From Hyphomicrobiales bacterium (lineage in GTDB: Bacteria > Pseudomonadota > Alphaproteobacteria > Rhizobiales > Rhizobiaceae), in the NCBI GenBank assembly GCA_900467185.1, contig UBPA01000003.1, forward strand, positions 806,001 through 870,000: DNA of 64,000 nt, read 5' to 3'. How positions within the stretch are numbered: position 1 is the first letter of the stretch; every line of letters starts with the position of its first letter. Both the position numbers and the translations under genes were made by a program. The notes below the pieces were generated by a model. That model did no database searches, was not told where the DNA came from, and saw nothing but the letters and a program-made list of their open reading frames with translations. Of this stretch, positions 9,860 through 18,213 are shown piece after piece.

Positions 9860-10819
9860 TCACGCCGTGTCGAGCAGGGCCTGCGCGGTGCGCTCGTCGG
9901 TGATGAGGCCGGACAGGCGGCGGCTGGTGAGCACGGCGCGGATAGCCTCCACCTTGCCCGGTCCACCGGCGATGGCGACGATGCGATCGGCCTTTGCGGA
10001 GTGGAAGGAGACCGAGAGCGTGCGGGCCGTGAGCATGGTCTCGAGCAGGCGGCCGCGGGCATCGAAGAAATGGCCGAGCAGCTCGCCGACGGCACCGTTG
10101 CCGGAGATCTCGCGGATCTCGCGCGGCTCGATCATGCCGGAGGCGACGAGCTGAGCCGCGGGCTCCACCGTGCCGATGCCGACGACCTTGAGGTCGGCGC
10201 CTTCGGCCAGCGCGAAGACCTCGCCGACACCGCGCTGGGAAAGAAGCACCTCGCGATCCTCCGCCGTGTTGGCGAAGAAGGGAACGGGCATGACATAGGC
10301 CGTCGCCCCCGTCTTCTCCGCGATCTGGTGCATCACGTCATGCGGGTTGATCGCATAGTTGCGGGTAACGCCGCCGAGGAGCGACACGAAGGACACCGTG
10401 CTTCCGGCGAGACGCGGCATGTGGCGCACGGCGGCCGCCAGCGTGCGGCCATGGCCGAGGCCGATCATCCCGTGTTCGCCGCGCTCGATCTCCCGCCGCA
10501 GATAGGCCGCGCCGGCAGAGGCGAGCGCGCGCAAGGGCAGGCCCTCCTCGCGCATGTCGGGCGCGACCTCGCAATAGTCGAGGCCATAGCGTTCGGCGAG
10601 CCGGACCTCCAGATCGACGCATTCGACGATGTCGCCGTCGATGGTGACCTTGACCATGCCATCCGCCACGGCGCGGGCGATCATGCGATGGGTCTTGACG
10701 GAGGGGAGACCGAGCATCTTGGCGACGGCCGCCTGGGTCATGCCGCCGACATAATGCAGCCAGGCGGCGCGGGTCGCGAGCGATTCGTCGGGATCGATGG
10801 GACGTCGGGTTCCGGTCAT
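9860..10819 (-). CDS. eryD: SorC/DeoR-family transcriptional regulator EryD
   Basis: A 319-residue regulator, last gene of eryABCD. The N-terminal helix-turn-helix is in the first 60 residues (YVGGMTQAAVAKMLGLPSVKTH), and the rest is the SorC-type sugar-binding domain with GLGHGRTLAAAV and FVSLLGGVTRNY. In Brucella and Rhizobium EryD represses the erythritol operon and is relieved by an erythritol-derived ligand. ATG 10819 is chosen because it begins MTGTRRPIDPDES just before the helix-turn-helix; the longer frame upstream is Arg-rich and non-conserved in character. A 154-base gap separates it from eryC. The perfect repeats in the eryA/eryE region are candidate targets. Confidence 0.9.
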   Translation of the reverse strand: MTGTRRPIDPDESLATRAAWLHYVGGMTQAAVAKMLGLPSVKTHRMIARAVADGMVKVTIDGDIVECVDLEVRLAERYGLDYCEVAPDMREEGLPLRALASAGAAYLRREIERGEHGMIGLGHGRTLAAAVRHMPRLAGSTVSFVSLLGGVTRNYAINPHDVMHQIAEKTGATAYVMPVPFFANTAEDREVLLSQRGVGEVFALAEGADLKVVGIGTVEPAAQLVASGMIEPREIREISGNGAVGELLGHFFDARGRLLETMLTARTLSVSFHSAKADRIVAIAGGPGKVEAIRAVLTSRRLSGLITDERTAQALLDTA

Positions 10820-10973
10820 GCGTTCTGCCACACGTGCTGCCCCGCGTTCTGTTCGGGCCTCTCGCTGCCGGCGTCCTGCCGCAGACCGATCCGTTTCGCC
10901 CTCCCCTTCGCCATACACCCCGCGCCGCATGCTGGCACCCTTTTTCCGCGGTTCGTCCGGACGACCTGCCGCC

Positions 10974-11906
10974 TCAGATGTTGAGGTCGGCAGCGCCCGT
11001 GTCGATATGCGGCGCCCAGAAGGCGACGCTTTCGGCGATCTGCTCGATCACCTGACGGTCGTTCGGATCGCGTTCCTTGAAGGACAGCTCGAGGCAGATC
11101 TCGTTGTCCTCGGCGCCCCCCTCTGCCAGCGCCGTCAGGAGCGGCTCGGGGTGCACCCGGCCGCGGGCGTTGAACTCTGCGGTGAACGGGCGGTGACCGC
11201 CCTTGTCCATCAGGCTCTGCTTGATGTGGATGATCGGCGAGAGTTTCGGCACAGCCCGCGCCCAGGCATAGGGGTCGATATCGTCCGGATTGGGAGAGGT
11301 GACGTCGCCATGGTCGATATCGGCCATCATCCACATGGGAATGGCCATGTCGGCCGCTGTCAGCCGGTCCTGCAGGCGGATGGACTCCGCGATCGTCTCG
11401 CCGAATTCGCGCCCGACGCTCATCGGCTCCCAGAAGATGTAGTCGAGACCGGCCGCCTTGCCATGCTCGGCAACCTCCGCCCAGCAGTCGATGGCGATCT
11501 TGACGAGGTCTTCGCGCCGTGCGGGATCGTCGAAATCCTTGTAGGTGAAGATGGCGAACTGGGTGCCGACGGAGACGCCGCCGAGGTCGGCGGTGATATC
11601 CGCAAAGGTCTTGAACCAGTCGACGTAGTAGCGCCGCACGTCGCGGTCGGGGTGGCCGAAATGGTTGAGGCGGCCATAGGGGCCCGTCATGCCGGAGGTG
11701 ACGCGCACGCCGGTGCGTGCAAGCGCCGCCTGCATCTCCCGCGTCAGGCGGCGGATGACGGGTGCGGGCCAGCTCGGATTGATAAACTCGTGCGTGAGCT
11801 GGAGATCGCGGATCTTCAGCGCGTGCGCGACGGTATCGATCAGGTCGTCCGGCGCGGCGAAGCGGTTGACCAGCGGATTGGTGTTGAGAGACAGGGTCAG
11901 CGTCAT
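10974..11906 (-). CDS. eryC: Sugar phosphate isomerase/epimerase EryC (erythrulose phosphate)
   Basis: A 310-residue TIM-barrel protein of the xylose-isomerase-like superfamily. Visible features are LTHEFINPSWP near the N-terminus, DYIFWEPMSVGREFGE (about 165-180) and MMADIDHGD (about 205), containing the Glu, Asp and His expected for a metal site. In Brucella EryC converts L-erythrulose 1-phosphate to D-erythrulose 4-phosphate in the erythritol pathway. The start at ATG 11906 follows eryB by ten bases. The next enzymes needed to reach erythrose 4-phosphate (TpiA2- and RpiB-like) are not in this window. Confidence 0.88.
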   Translation of the reverse strand: MTLTLSLNTNPLVNRFAAPDDLIDTVAHALKIRDLQLTHEFINPSWPAPVIRRLTREMQAALARTGVRVTSGMTGPYGRLNHFGHPDRDVRRYYVDWFKTFADITADLGGVSVGTQFAIFTYKDFDDPARREDLVKIAIDCWAEVAEHGKAAGLDYIFWEPMSVGREFGETIAESIRLQDRLTAADMAIPMWMMADIDHGDVTSPNPDDIDPYAWARAVPKLSPIIHIKQSLMDKGGHRPFTAEFNARGRVHPEPLLTALAEGGAEDNEICLELSFKERDPNDRQVIEQIAESVAFWAPHIDTGAADLNI

Positions 11907-11916
11907 GGTCGTCTCC

Positions 11917-13428
11917 TCACGCGGCCAGCGCGCCATGGGCGAAGAACCACTCCGTAAACGCGGCCCGCTCGGCCTCCGTCAGGTGCAGGTTCTGCTTGGT
12001 GCGGCGGACGAGCACATCCTCGGCCGTCTCCGCCCATTCGTTGGCGACGAGGTAGCGCACCTCGGCCTCGTAGAGCTGCCCACCGAAATGCCGGCCGAGC
12101 CCGTCGAGCGACGTCGCGCCCTTGACGATGCGGTTCACCCGGGCGCCGTAGAGGCGGCCATAGTGATTGACCAGGGCGCGCGGCATCCAGGGATAGTCGC
12201 TGCGCATGCGCTCGGCGAACTGCACATAGTCGGCATTGGGAATCTCGCCGCCGGGCAGCGTCGCGTCGCGCGTCCAGTCGCCCTTCATGTTCGGGAAGAA
12301 ACCGGCGATCTTCTGGATCGCGTGCTCGGAGAGCTTGCGGAACGTCGTGATCTTGCCGCCATAGATGTTGAGCATCGGCGCGCCGCCGGTCTCGTCGAGG
12401 TCGAAGACGTAGTCGCGCGTGACGGCAGACGGATTGCCCTTGCCGTCGTCGAAGAGCGGGCGGACGCCGGAGAAGCTGTGCAGCACATCGCTGCGGCGCA
12501 GCTTTTCCTTGAAATAGCGGTTCACGGCGGCGAGCAGGTAATCGATTTCCTTCTCCTCGGCCTGCACCTCTTCCGGACGGCCCTCATAGGGGATGTCGGT
12601 GGTGCCGATCAGCGCCTTGTCGCCCTCGTAGGGGTTGATGAAGATGACCCGCTTGTCGTGGTTCTGCACCAGATAAGCCTGTTGACCTTCCCAGAACTTC
12701 GGCACGATGATGTGGCTACCCTTGACGAGGCGGACATTGCGGCTGCTGTTGGAGCCGGCGACCCGGCCGACGATGTCGTTGACCCAGGGACCGCCGGCAT
12801 TGACGAGAACCTTCGCGCGAAACGACGAGATGTCGCCGGTGCGCTCGTTGCGCGTCTCCACGCGCCAGCCGCCGTCTTCGCGGCGCGCGCTGATGCAGGC
12901 GGTGCGCGTCAGCACCGTCGCGCCGCGCTCACGGGCGTCGAGCGCGTTCAGCACCACGAGGCGGGCATCGTCCACCCAACAGTCGGAATACTCGAACCCC
13001 TTGGTGTATTTGTCGAGGATCGGCGCGCCTTCCGGATCCTTGTGGAGATCCAGCGTGCGCGTGCCGGGCAGGCGCTTGCGGCCGCCGAGATGGTCGTACA
13101 GAAAGAGGCCGAGCCGGACGAGCCAGGCGGGACGATCGTCCGGGCTGTGGGGCAGCACGAAGCGCATGGGCCAGATGATGTGGCTTGCCGAATTCAACAG
13201 AACCTCGCGCTCGATCAGCGCCTCGCGCACCAGGCGGAATTCGTAATATTCGAGATAGCGCAGGCCGCCATGGACGAGCTTGCCGGAGCGCGACGAGGTG
13301 CCTTCGGCCAGATCGCCCTTTTCGCAGAGAATGACCGAAAGGCCGCGGCCTGCGGCATCGCGCGCGATGCCGGCGCCGTTGATGCCACCGCCGATCACGA
13401 AGAGATCGACCGTCTTTGCTTCTGTCAT
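11917..13428 (-). CDS. eryB: Erythritol phosphate dehydrogenase EryB (GlpD-like, FAD)
   Basis: A 503-residue FAD enzyme of the glycerol-3-phosphate dehydrogenase (GlpD) family. The dinucleotide-binding motif VIGGGINGAGIARDAAGRG lies at residues 11-29, followed by TSSRSGKLVHGGLRYLE, as in GlpD. The context (between an FGGY kinase and EryC) identifies it as EryB, which oxidises erythritol phosphate to erythrulose phosphate and feeds electrons to the membrane. Its start overlaps the eryA stop by ATGA, so the two are coupled. Without this context it would be called GlpD. Confidence 0.92.
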   Translation of the reverse strand: MTEAKTVDLFVIGGGINGAGIARDAAGRGLSVILCEKGDLAEGTSSRSGKLVHGGLRYLEYYEFRLVREALIEREVLLNSASHIIWPMRFVLPHSPDDRPAWLVRLGLFLYDHLGGRKRLPGTRTLDLHKDPEGAPILDKYTKGFEYSDCWVDDARLVVLNALDARERGATVLTRTACISARREDGGWRVETRNERTGDISSFRAKVLVNAGGPWVNDIVGRVAGSNSSRNVRLVKGSHIIVPKFWEGQQAYLVQNHDKRVIFINPYEGDKALIGTTDIPYEGRPEEVQAEEKEIDYLLAAVNRYFKEKLRRSDVLHSFSGVRPLFDDGKGNPSAVTRDYVFDLDETGGAPMLNIYGGKITTFRKLSEHAIQKIAGFFPNMKGDWTRDATLPGGEIPNADYVQFAERMRSDYPWMPRALVNHYGRLYGARVNRIVKGATSLDGLGRHFGGQLYEAEVRYLVANEWAETAEDVLVRRTKQNLHLTEAERAAFTEWFFAHGALAA

Positions 13429-15092
13429 GTCAGGCTCCTCAAAGGTGGAATGCGGGACGACGGGCTTGCGCCGTCGCGCGTCGTCATGTCGGCAGGATCG
13501 GGTGCGGTCATCGCCTCATCACCCTCGGGGGTCACCGGCGCGCGCTCGCGGCCGAGCGTTTCCCAAACGGGCGCGAGCGACTGCCGGGCCTCGACATAGG
13601 CCGGGTACAGGCGGTCGTATTGGCGGGCGAGATCGGGATCGGGCGCTTCGGCCTGCCCGAGGAGCGGGCTTACCCATTCGTCGATGCAGGTATCCATCGT
13701 GGGGTAGACGCCCAGCGCCACGGCCGCCATCATCGCGGCACCGGCGGCACCCGCCTCCTCGCGGTCGGAGATGCGGACCGGGGCATCGACCGAGGCGGCG
13801 AGCACACCGCGCAGGGCGCGCGAGCGCGCGGCACCGCCGGTCAGCCGCAACTCGCTCGGCATGGCGCCCATCGCCGCGTAGCAATCGCGCGTCGCCATGC
13901 CCAGACCCTCGACCACGGCACGCAGCATGTCGGGAAATCCATGACGGGTGGACAGGCCGATGAAGCCAGCACGGGCATTGGCATTGACGAAGGGTCCACG
14001 CTCGCCGGCCTCGGAAATATAGGGATGATAGAGCAGCGCGCCGGGCCGCGTCGTTTCCAGCCAATGCTCGATCCGTCCGACGAGATCCGAGAAGGCGACC
14101 TGCCGGCCCGCATCCGCCATCAGGTCGGCGGCCAGGCGCAGGATCCAGTCGATGTTGAGCGTGGCCCCCATGTTGGTCTGGACCTGCGTGACGATGCCGG
14201 GCACCGGTAGCGCGATGACATAGCCGGTGCCCTCGGCATTGAGGTGCACCGCCTCCACGGGCTTGGCGCGCATGTGGACGCCGGTGGAGCCGACGGTGGA
14301 GCAGGCGGCATTCGTCGCGTGCGTGCGCACGCCGGCACCGAGCGCGGTCATGACCATATCGACATAGCCGAGCGACACCGGTGTTCCCGCGAGCAATCCG
14401 GTCGCCCGCGCGGCGTCCGCGGAGAGCGGATGCATCACCTGCGTACCATCGATGATGTCTGGCAGGAGGGCGCGGCGATGCGTCAGGCCGAGACTGTCGA
14501 TGGCCACGTCGTCGTAGCGCCGCGTGCGGAAATTGCCGAAGGTGAAGCTCGCCTCCGACGGATCGGTGGCGCGGATGCCGGTGAGGTTGAGGTAGAGCCA
14601 GTCCTTGCAATGCAGGGCGACGTCGGCATTGTCCAGAAGCTCGGGCCGGTGCCGATCCATATGCGCCATCTGCGCGCCCTGCTGGCAGGTATTGAGCCCG
14701 GTGCCCGTCGCCTCGAACCGGGCGCGGTCCGCGCTTTGGCCGGCAAGACGCCGTACGGTGGGCGCGGCGCGGGCATCGAGCCACAGCCAGGCATCGCCGA
14801 CGGGACGGTCGTCCGCCCCGACGAGCCAGGTTCCGTCACCCTGCGCGGTGACGGCCAGCGCCGCCGTTCGCGCGGCAAGCCCCTCGATCTTTTCGGAAAG
14901 ACCCTTCAAAGCGGACACGCAATCCGCCCAGGTCTGCGTGAGGGACTGGGTGGCGGAACCATCGTCACCGGTCACATAGACGTTGCGCACCGAGGCGCAG
15001 CCGAGTTGCCGCCCGCCGAGATCGAAGGCGACGGCCTTGATGACCGACGTTCCCGCGTCGATGCCGATGATGATATCCCGGCCATCACGCAT
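13425..15092 (-). CDS. eryA: Erythritol kinase EryA (FGGY family)
   Basis: A 555-residue FGGY carbohydrate kinase, first gene of eryABCD. The phosphate-1 motif IIIGIDAGTSVIKAVAFDL opens the protein, and the C-terminal domain has ELRLTGGAARSRALRGVLA and AGAAGAAMMAAVALG. ATG 15092 is preceded by GGAG at a good distance; the longer frame to 15140 lacks this. The family usually ends near residue 520, so the last roughly 30 residues, rich in Pro, Ser, Thr and Asp, are an extra tail. EryA phosphorylates erythritol in the cytoplasm. Confidence 0.92.
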   Translation of the reverse strand: MRDGRDIIIGIDAGTSVIKAVAFDLGGRQLGCASVRNVYVTGDDGSATQSLTQTWADCVSALKGLSEKIEGLAARTAALAVTAQGDGTWLVGADDRPVGDAWLWLDARAAPTVRRLAGQSADRARFEATGTGLNTCQQGAQMAHMDRHRPELLDNADVALHCKDWLYLNLTGIRATDPSEASFTFGNFRTRRYDDVAIDSLGLTHRRALLPDIIDGTQVMHPLSADAARATGLLAGTPVSLGYVDMVMTALGAGVRTHATNAACSTVGSTGVHMRAKPVEAVHLNAEGTGYVIALPVPGIVTQVQTNMGATLNIDWILRLAADLMADAGRQVAFSDLVGRIEHWLETTRPGALLYHPYISEAGERGPFVNANARAGFIGLSTRHGFPDMLRAVVEGLGMATRDCYAAMGAMPSELRLTGGAARSRALRGVLAASVDAPVRISDREEAGAAGAAMMAAVALGVYPTMDTCIDEWVSPLLGQAEAPDPDLARQYDRLYPAYVEARQSLAPVWETLGRERAPVTPEGDEAMTAPDPADMTTRDGASPSSRIPPLRSLT

Positions 15093-15276
15093 GATGCCGG
15101 CTCCAGCGCACCAAGACGGGTCGCAGCGGCGCTCCTGCACATGGCATCATCGAAACTCCTCCCATTCTCGCGAACCCTTCCTCCGAAGAGTGCCCGCTGC
15201 CGGCTCCTCCGAGCGGCGACCGGAAAGCAGACCCGTGAAACGTCCAGCCCGCCGGAACGATCGATATCTCACAAAC

Positions 15277-15289
15277 ATAACATCGTTAT
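15277..15289. promoter_or_regulatory. Perfect inverted repeat on the eryA side (candidate operator)
   Basis: ATAAC-ATC-GTTAT, five-base arms around three bases, about 185 bases upstream of the eryA start. It contains the half-site GATAAC (read on the minus strand), which recurs in the larger repeat at 15681-15713 on the transporter side. Candidate for EryD or EryR. Confidence 0.45.
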
Positions 15290-15306
15290 CGAAATATCTT
15301 TCTGCG

Positions 15307-15342
15307 TTGACACTTTTTTTCACAACCTTCGCGATGTGTCAA
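15307..15342. promoter_or_regulatory. Face-to-face TTGACAC/GTGTCAA inverted repeat
   Basis: A perfect 7-bp inverted repeat (15307-15313 and 15336-15342) encloses a T-rich stretch. Each arm is a perfect TTGACA -35 hexamer, one on each strand. Matching -10 elements are poor on both strands, so it may be an operator rather than two real promoters. Confidence 0.4.
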
Positions 15343-15644
15343 GATCGACAGGAGGCGGTCCCAGCCGGCCCTGCCGGTCTGCCGTCGCCGCCGGAACCCC
15401 ACGTGCACGTGCCGGATGGCCCGGGGCCGGCAACCGCCCGAAGCTTCCGATTCCGACTATTTTTATATTTTTTTTCAATGATATGATCGGCCTTCTCGGC
15501 TGGTCGAAGGCTCACTATCCCGCCGATAAACCCTCCTGACCGGCGACACCAGGATCGTGCAGACCCCCGATATCCGAGCCCATCCACCGATCCCGATCCG
15601 AAAATCGCCCACTTACGGACATGCGTTTCCAAATGCAGCAGCCG

Positions 15645-15673
15645 TTGACACCTCAAATTTTTTCTATCATTGT
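15645..15673 (+). promoter_or_regulatory. Possible promoter of the ery transporter operon
   Basis: TTGACA at 15645-15650 followed after 17 bases by CATTGT (15668-15673), or after 14 bases by TATCAT. The -35 hexamer and the bases around it (GTTGACAC) repeat those at 15306-15313. It lies just before the 8-bp inverted repeat at 15681-15713, a suitable place for repression. Confidence 0.4.
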
Positions 15674-15680
15674 TCGCCTC

Positions 15681-15713
15681 GTTGATAACACAGAGCTACC
15701 ATCTCTTATCAAC
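15681..15713. promoter_or_regulatory. Perfect 8-bp inverted repeat GTTGATAA/TTATCAAC (candidate operator)
   Basis: Arms at 15681-15688 and 15706-15713 are exact complements, separated by 17 bases (arm centres about 25 bases apart, close to two and a half helical turns). It sits directly downstream of the candidate -10 and shares the GATAAC half-site with the eryA-side repeat. EryD or EryR are the obvious candidate proteins. Confidence 0.55.
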
Positions 15714-15769
15714 CAGCATGAAGGCCGACGGGAGGAGATCGTCGGCGGATGCGTGAAGGAGGAGACGTC

Positions 15770-15868
15770 ATGACCAGCACTGCGACCCCGTTCCGCCGCC
15801 CGGCCCTGTTGCCGCGTCAGGCATCGACCTCCGGCACGCGCAGCCCCGTCCTCCTCTGCCAGCGCTGA
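15770..15868 (+). CDS. Possible 32-residue leader peptide before the ery transporter operon
   Basis: ATG 15770 is preceded by AAGGAGGAGACGTC, a near-perfect Shine-Dalgarno at ideal spacing and stronger than those of the genes around it. The frame encodes 32 residues, basic and rich in Pro, Ser and Arg, and ends at TGA 15866-15868, 94 bases before the DUF2291 start. I recognise no family. It could be a regulatory leader peptide, a real small protein, or a strong ribosome binding site in front of a chance frame. Confidence 0.4.
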   Translation: MTSTATPFRRPALLPRQASTSGTRSPVLLCQR

Positions 15869-15962
15869 CACCCGACCCGACCGATCGTTCGTCGCGGGAC
15901 GCTGCGGCGCCTTCGACCCTTCTGCCTCTTTCGAGAGGTTTTCCAGAATTGAGGCTTTCGTC

Positions 15963-16619
15963 ATGAGCACCGTTGCCGACACGAAATCGCTGAACACCCC
16001 TCTCCTGACCCGCGGACGCGTGATCACGGCCGCACTTGCCGTGATCCTCGTCGGCGCCATGGCCTACGACACGAGAGTGGTGCGGATCGGCTCTGAGCAT
16101 GACGTGCGCGCCGACGTGTTCTCGCCCGAGGCCTTCGGGGCCGAGAATTTCCCCAAGGTCCGCGACAGCGTGGTCAGCCGCGCGGTCGATGCGGCCGAAC
16201 TCGGCAGCGCGATCGCCGCCGACAAGGCGGCGGCCGGAACGAAATACGGCATTGCCACCAGCACCGGCCCGGTCATTCCGGTCAAGTTCACCGGCACGGT
16301 CGGCGAGCGGAAGTCGAGCACCAACACGATTGCCGTTCCCGGCCTGCCTGAGGGCACCGTGGTGCGGGTGCAGACCGGCCCGGCCATCAACGGCACGGAC
16401 CTGCGCGACGCGACGGGCGAGATCGAATTCGGCCAGTTCACCAACCAGATCGAGTATCAGAACGCCGGCTCTGCACTGAACAATGCCATGAAGAAAGAGA
16501 CGCTCGGGGGCATCGACCCCGCAGCGCTCGATGGCAAAACGGTCGAGATCACCGGCGTCTTCAAGCTGATCAACCCCAAGAACTGGCTGGTGACGCCCGT
16601 GACGGTGACCGTGAAATGA
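15963..16619 (+). CDS. DUF2291 family envelope protein linked to sugar ABC importers
   Basis: A 218-residue protein with one N-terminal membrane segment (about 21-35, VITAALAVILVGAMAYD) and a periplasmic domain containing FTGTVGERKSSTNTIAVPG and the C-terminal INPKNWLVTPVTVTVK. This matches DUF2291, a family found next to ribose/erythritol-type ABC importers; its role is not established. The stop overlaps the start of the ATPase gene (ATGA), so it belongs to the transporter operon. A role in assembly or ligand delivery for the importer is inference from context only. Confidence 0.82.
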   Translation: MSTVADTKSLNTPLLTRGRVITAALAVILVGAMAYDTRVVRIGSEHDVRADVFSPEAFGAENFPKVRDSVVSRAVDAAELGSAIAADKAAAGTKYGIATSTGPVIPVKFTGTVGERKSSTNTIAVPGLPEGTVVRVQTGPAINGTDLRDATGEIEFGQFTNQIEYQNAGSALNNAMKKETLGGIDPAALDGKTVEITGVFKLINPKNWLVTPVTVTVK

Positions 16620-18211
16620 GCGCCGTCGCCGATAGCACAGTCCGCACGATGTCCGAGGGCCACGGCACGGTCGTCATGGAGGCGCGCAATATCGCCAAGT
16701 CCTATGGCAGCATCCATGCGCTGAAAGGCGTGAATTTCGAGATCCGCCGCGGCCAGGTCACCACGCTGTTCGGCGAGAACGGGGCCGGCAAATCGACGCT
16801 GATGAAGATCCTGTCGGGCGTGGTGCAGCCGACCTCCGGCGAGATCATGCTCGATGGCGCGCCCGTCACCTTCTCCTCCTCGTCGCATGCCCGCGACAGC
16901 GGCGTCTCCATCATCCACCAGGAACTGTCGCTGGCGCTGAACATGAACGTCCGCGACAACATCTTCATGGGCCGCGAGATCATGGGCCCGACCGGCGTGA
17001 ACTATGCCGAGGAAGAACGGCAGACGCGGCTGCTGATGGAGGAGCTGGAGGAAGACATCGACCCGCTGACGCCCGTCGAGGCGCTGCGCCTCGGGCAGCA
17101 GCAGATCGTGGAAATCGCCCGTGCGCTCTCGGTCAATTCCCGCATTCTCATCATGGACGAGCCGACATCGGCGCTGAGTGCCTCCGAAGTCGAGGTGCTG
17201 TTCAAGGTGATCCGCGACCTCACGGCGCGCGGCGTGTCGATCGTCTATATCTCGCATCATCTCGAGGAAGCGCTGCAGATCACCCATCACGCCGTGGTGC
17301 TGCGCGACGGGACGATGACGGCCTATGCGCCGCGCGCGGATATCGATCTCGAATGGATCGTTCGCAACATGGTCGGCGAGAATTTCGACCTCGGCGCACC
17401 GCCGACGGGCTATGCCTTCGGGCCGGTCGCCCTGTCGATCGAGAACCTGTCTGTGCCGGATGCCTCGGGCGCCGGTTATTCGGTGGTCGACACTCTTTCG
17501 CTCGATGTCCGCGCCGGCGAGGTCGTCTGCATCTACGGGCTGATGGGGGCCGGGCGCACCGAGCTTCTGGAATGCGTCGCCGGCCGGCTGCAGCCCTCGT
17601 CCGGCCGCGTCATGCTGCACGGACAGGACGTCTCGTCGCTCTCCATCGCCCAGCGCATCGACAACGGGCTCGTCCTCGTGCCGGAAGACCGGCAGCGCGA
17701 CGGGTTGGTGCAGACGATGACGGTCGGCAGCAACCTGTCGCTGGCCAGTATCGGCGCCTTCACCCGGGGCATCTTCACCTCGCGCCGCAGCGAAGCCGGC
17801 CTCGTGACCGACGCCATCGCCAAGGTTCACATCAAGACGGCTGGCGGCGCGGCGCCGATCGGCTCGCTGTCGGGCGGCAACCAGCAGAAAGTGGTCATCG
17901 GCAAGATGCTGGCGACCAATCCCGAAGTCATGCTGCTCGACGAGCCGAGCCGCGGCATCGATATCGGCGCGAAGTCCGAGGTGTTCAAGCTGCTGGCCGA
18001 GCGGGCCCGCCAGGGCCTCGCCGTCATATACTCCACATCGGAAGTGGGCGAATGCCTCAGCATTGCGCACCGCATCGTCGTCATGCGCCGCGGGCGGATC
18101 TCCGCCGAGTTCGGCTCCGACGTCACCAAGGAAAGCATCATGGCAGCATCCGGCGAGAAAGCCGGCGGCCATGGATCGGATGGGCACGCGCCCGAAACGA
18201 GGACACACTGA
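16616..18211 (+). CDS. eryE: Sugar ABC importer ATPase, double cassette (EryE-type)
   Basis: A 531-residue ATPase of the RbsA/MglA type. The first cassette has Walker A FGENGAGKSTLMKILSG, signature LRLGQQQIVEIARAL and Walker B ILIMDEPTSALS. The second has a degenerate Walker A (YGLMGAGRTELLECVAG) with LSGGNQQKVVIGKML and VMLLDEPSRGID; a changed second P-loop is normal for this family. It energises import by the permease at 18214. Location divergent from eryABCD supports erythritol as substrate. The eryE/F/G naming follows the R. leguminosarum locus by position and is not proven. Confidence 0.85.
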   Translation: MSAVADSTVRTMSEGHGTVVMEARNIAKSYGSIHALKGVNFEIRRGQVTTLFGENGAGKSTLMKILSGVVQPTSGEIMLDGAPVTFSSSSHARDSGVSIIHQELSLALNMNVRDNIFMGREIMGPTGVNYAEEERQTRLLMEELEEDIDPLTPVEALRLGQQQIVEIARALSVNSRILIMDEPTSALSASEVEVLFKVIRDLTARGVSIVYISHHLEEALQITHHAVVLRDGTMTAYAPRADIDLEWIVRNMVGENFDLGAPPTGYAFGPVALSIENLSVPDASGAGYSVVDTLSLDVRAGEVVCIYGLMGAGRTELLECVAGRLQPSSGRVMLHGQDVSSLSIAQRIDNGLVLVPEDRQRDGLVQTMTVGSNLSLASIGAFTRGIFTSRRSEAGLVTDAIAKVHIKTAGGAAPIGSLSGGNQQKVVIGKMLATNPEVMLLDEPSRGIDIGAKSEVFKLLAERARQGLAVIYSTSEVGECLSIAHRIVVMRRGRISAEFGSDVTKESIMAASGEKAGGHGSDGHAPETRTH

Positions 18212-18213
18212 TC

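Larger units (their letters stand above)
15093..15962. other. 870-bp divergent control region between eryA and the ery transporter operon
   Basis: Long region without an established gene, less GC-rich than its neighbours, with A/T tracts near 15280-15330, 15460-15490 and 15650-15715. It holds the three inverted repeats and the possible promoter listed separately, and a 32-codon leader-like frame at 15770-15868. A 105-codon minus-strand frame at 15339-15656 has no recognisable content and I treat it as chance. The remaining bases show no clear structure. Confidence 0.7.

Noticed and set aside
15339-15656. 105-codon minus-strand frame in the ery control region
   Set aside because: No family match, no good ribosome binding site, and it overlaps the inverted repeats; treated as chance.
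16457-18208. 583-codon minus-strand frame opposite the sugar ABC ATPase
   Set aside because: Low-complexity His/Arg/Asp composition and full overlap with an intact double-cassette ATPase.
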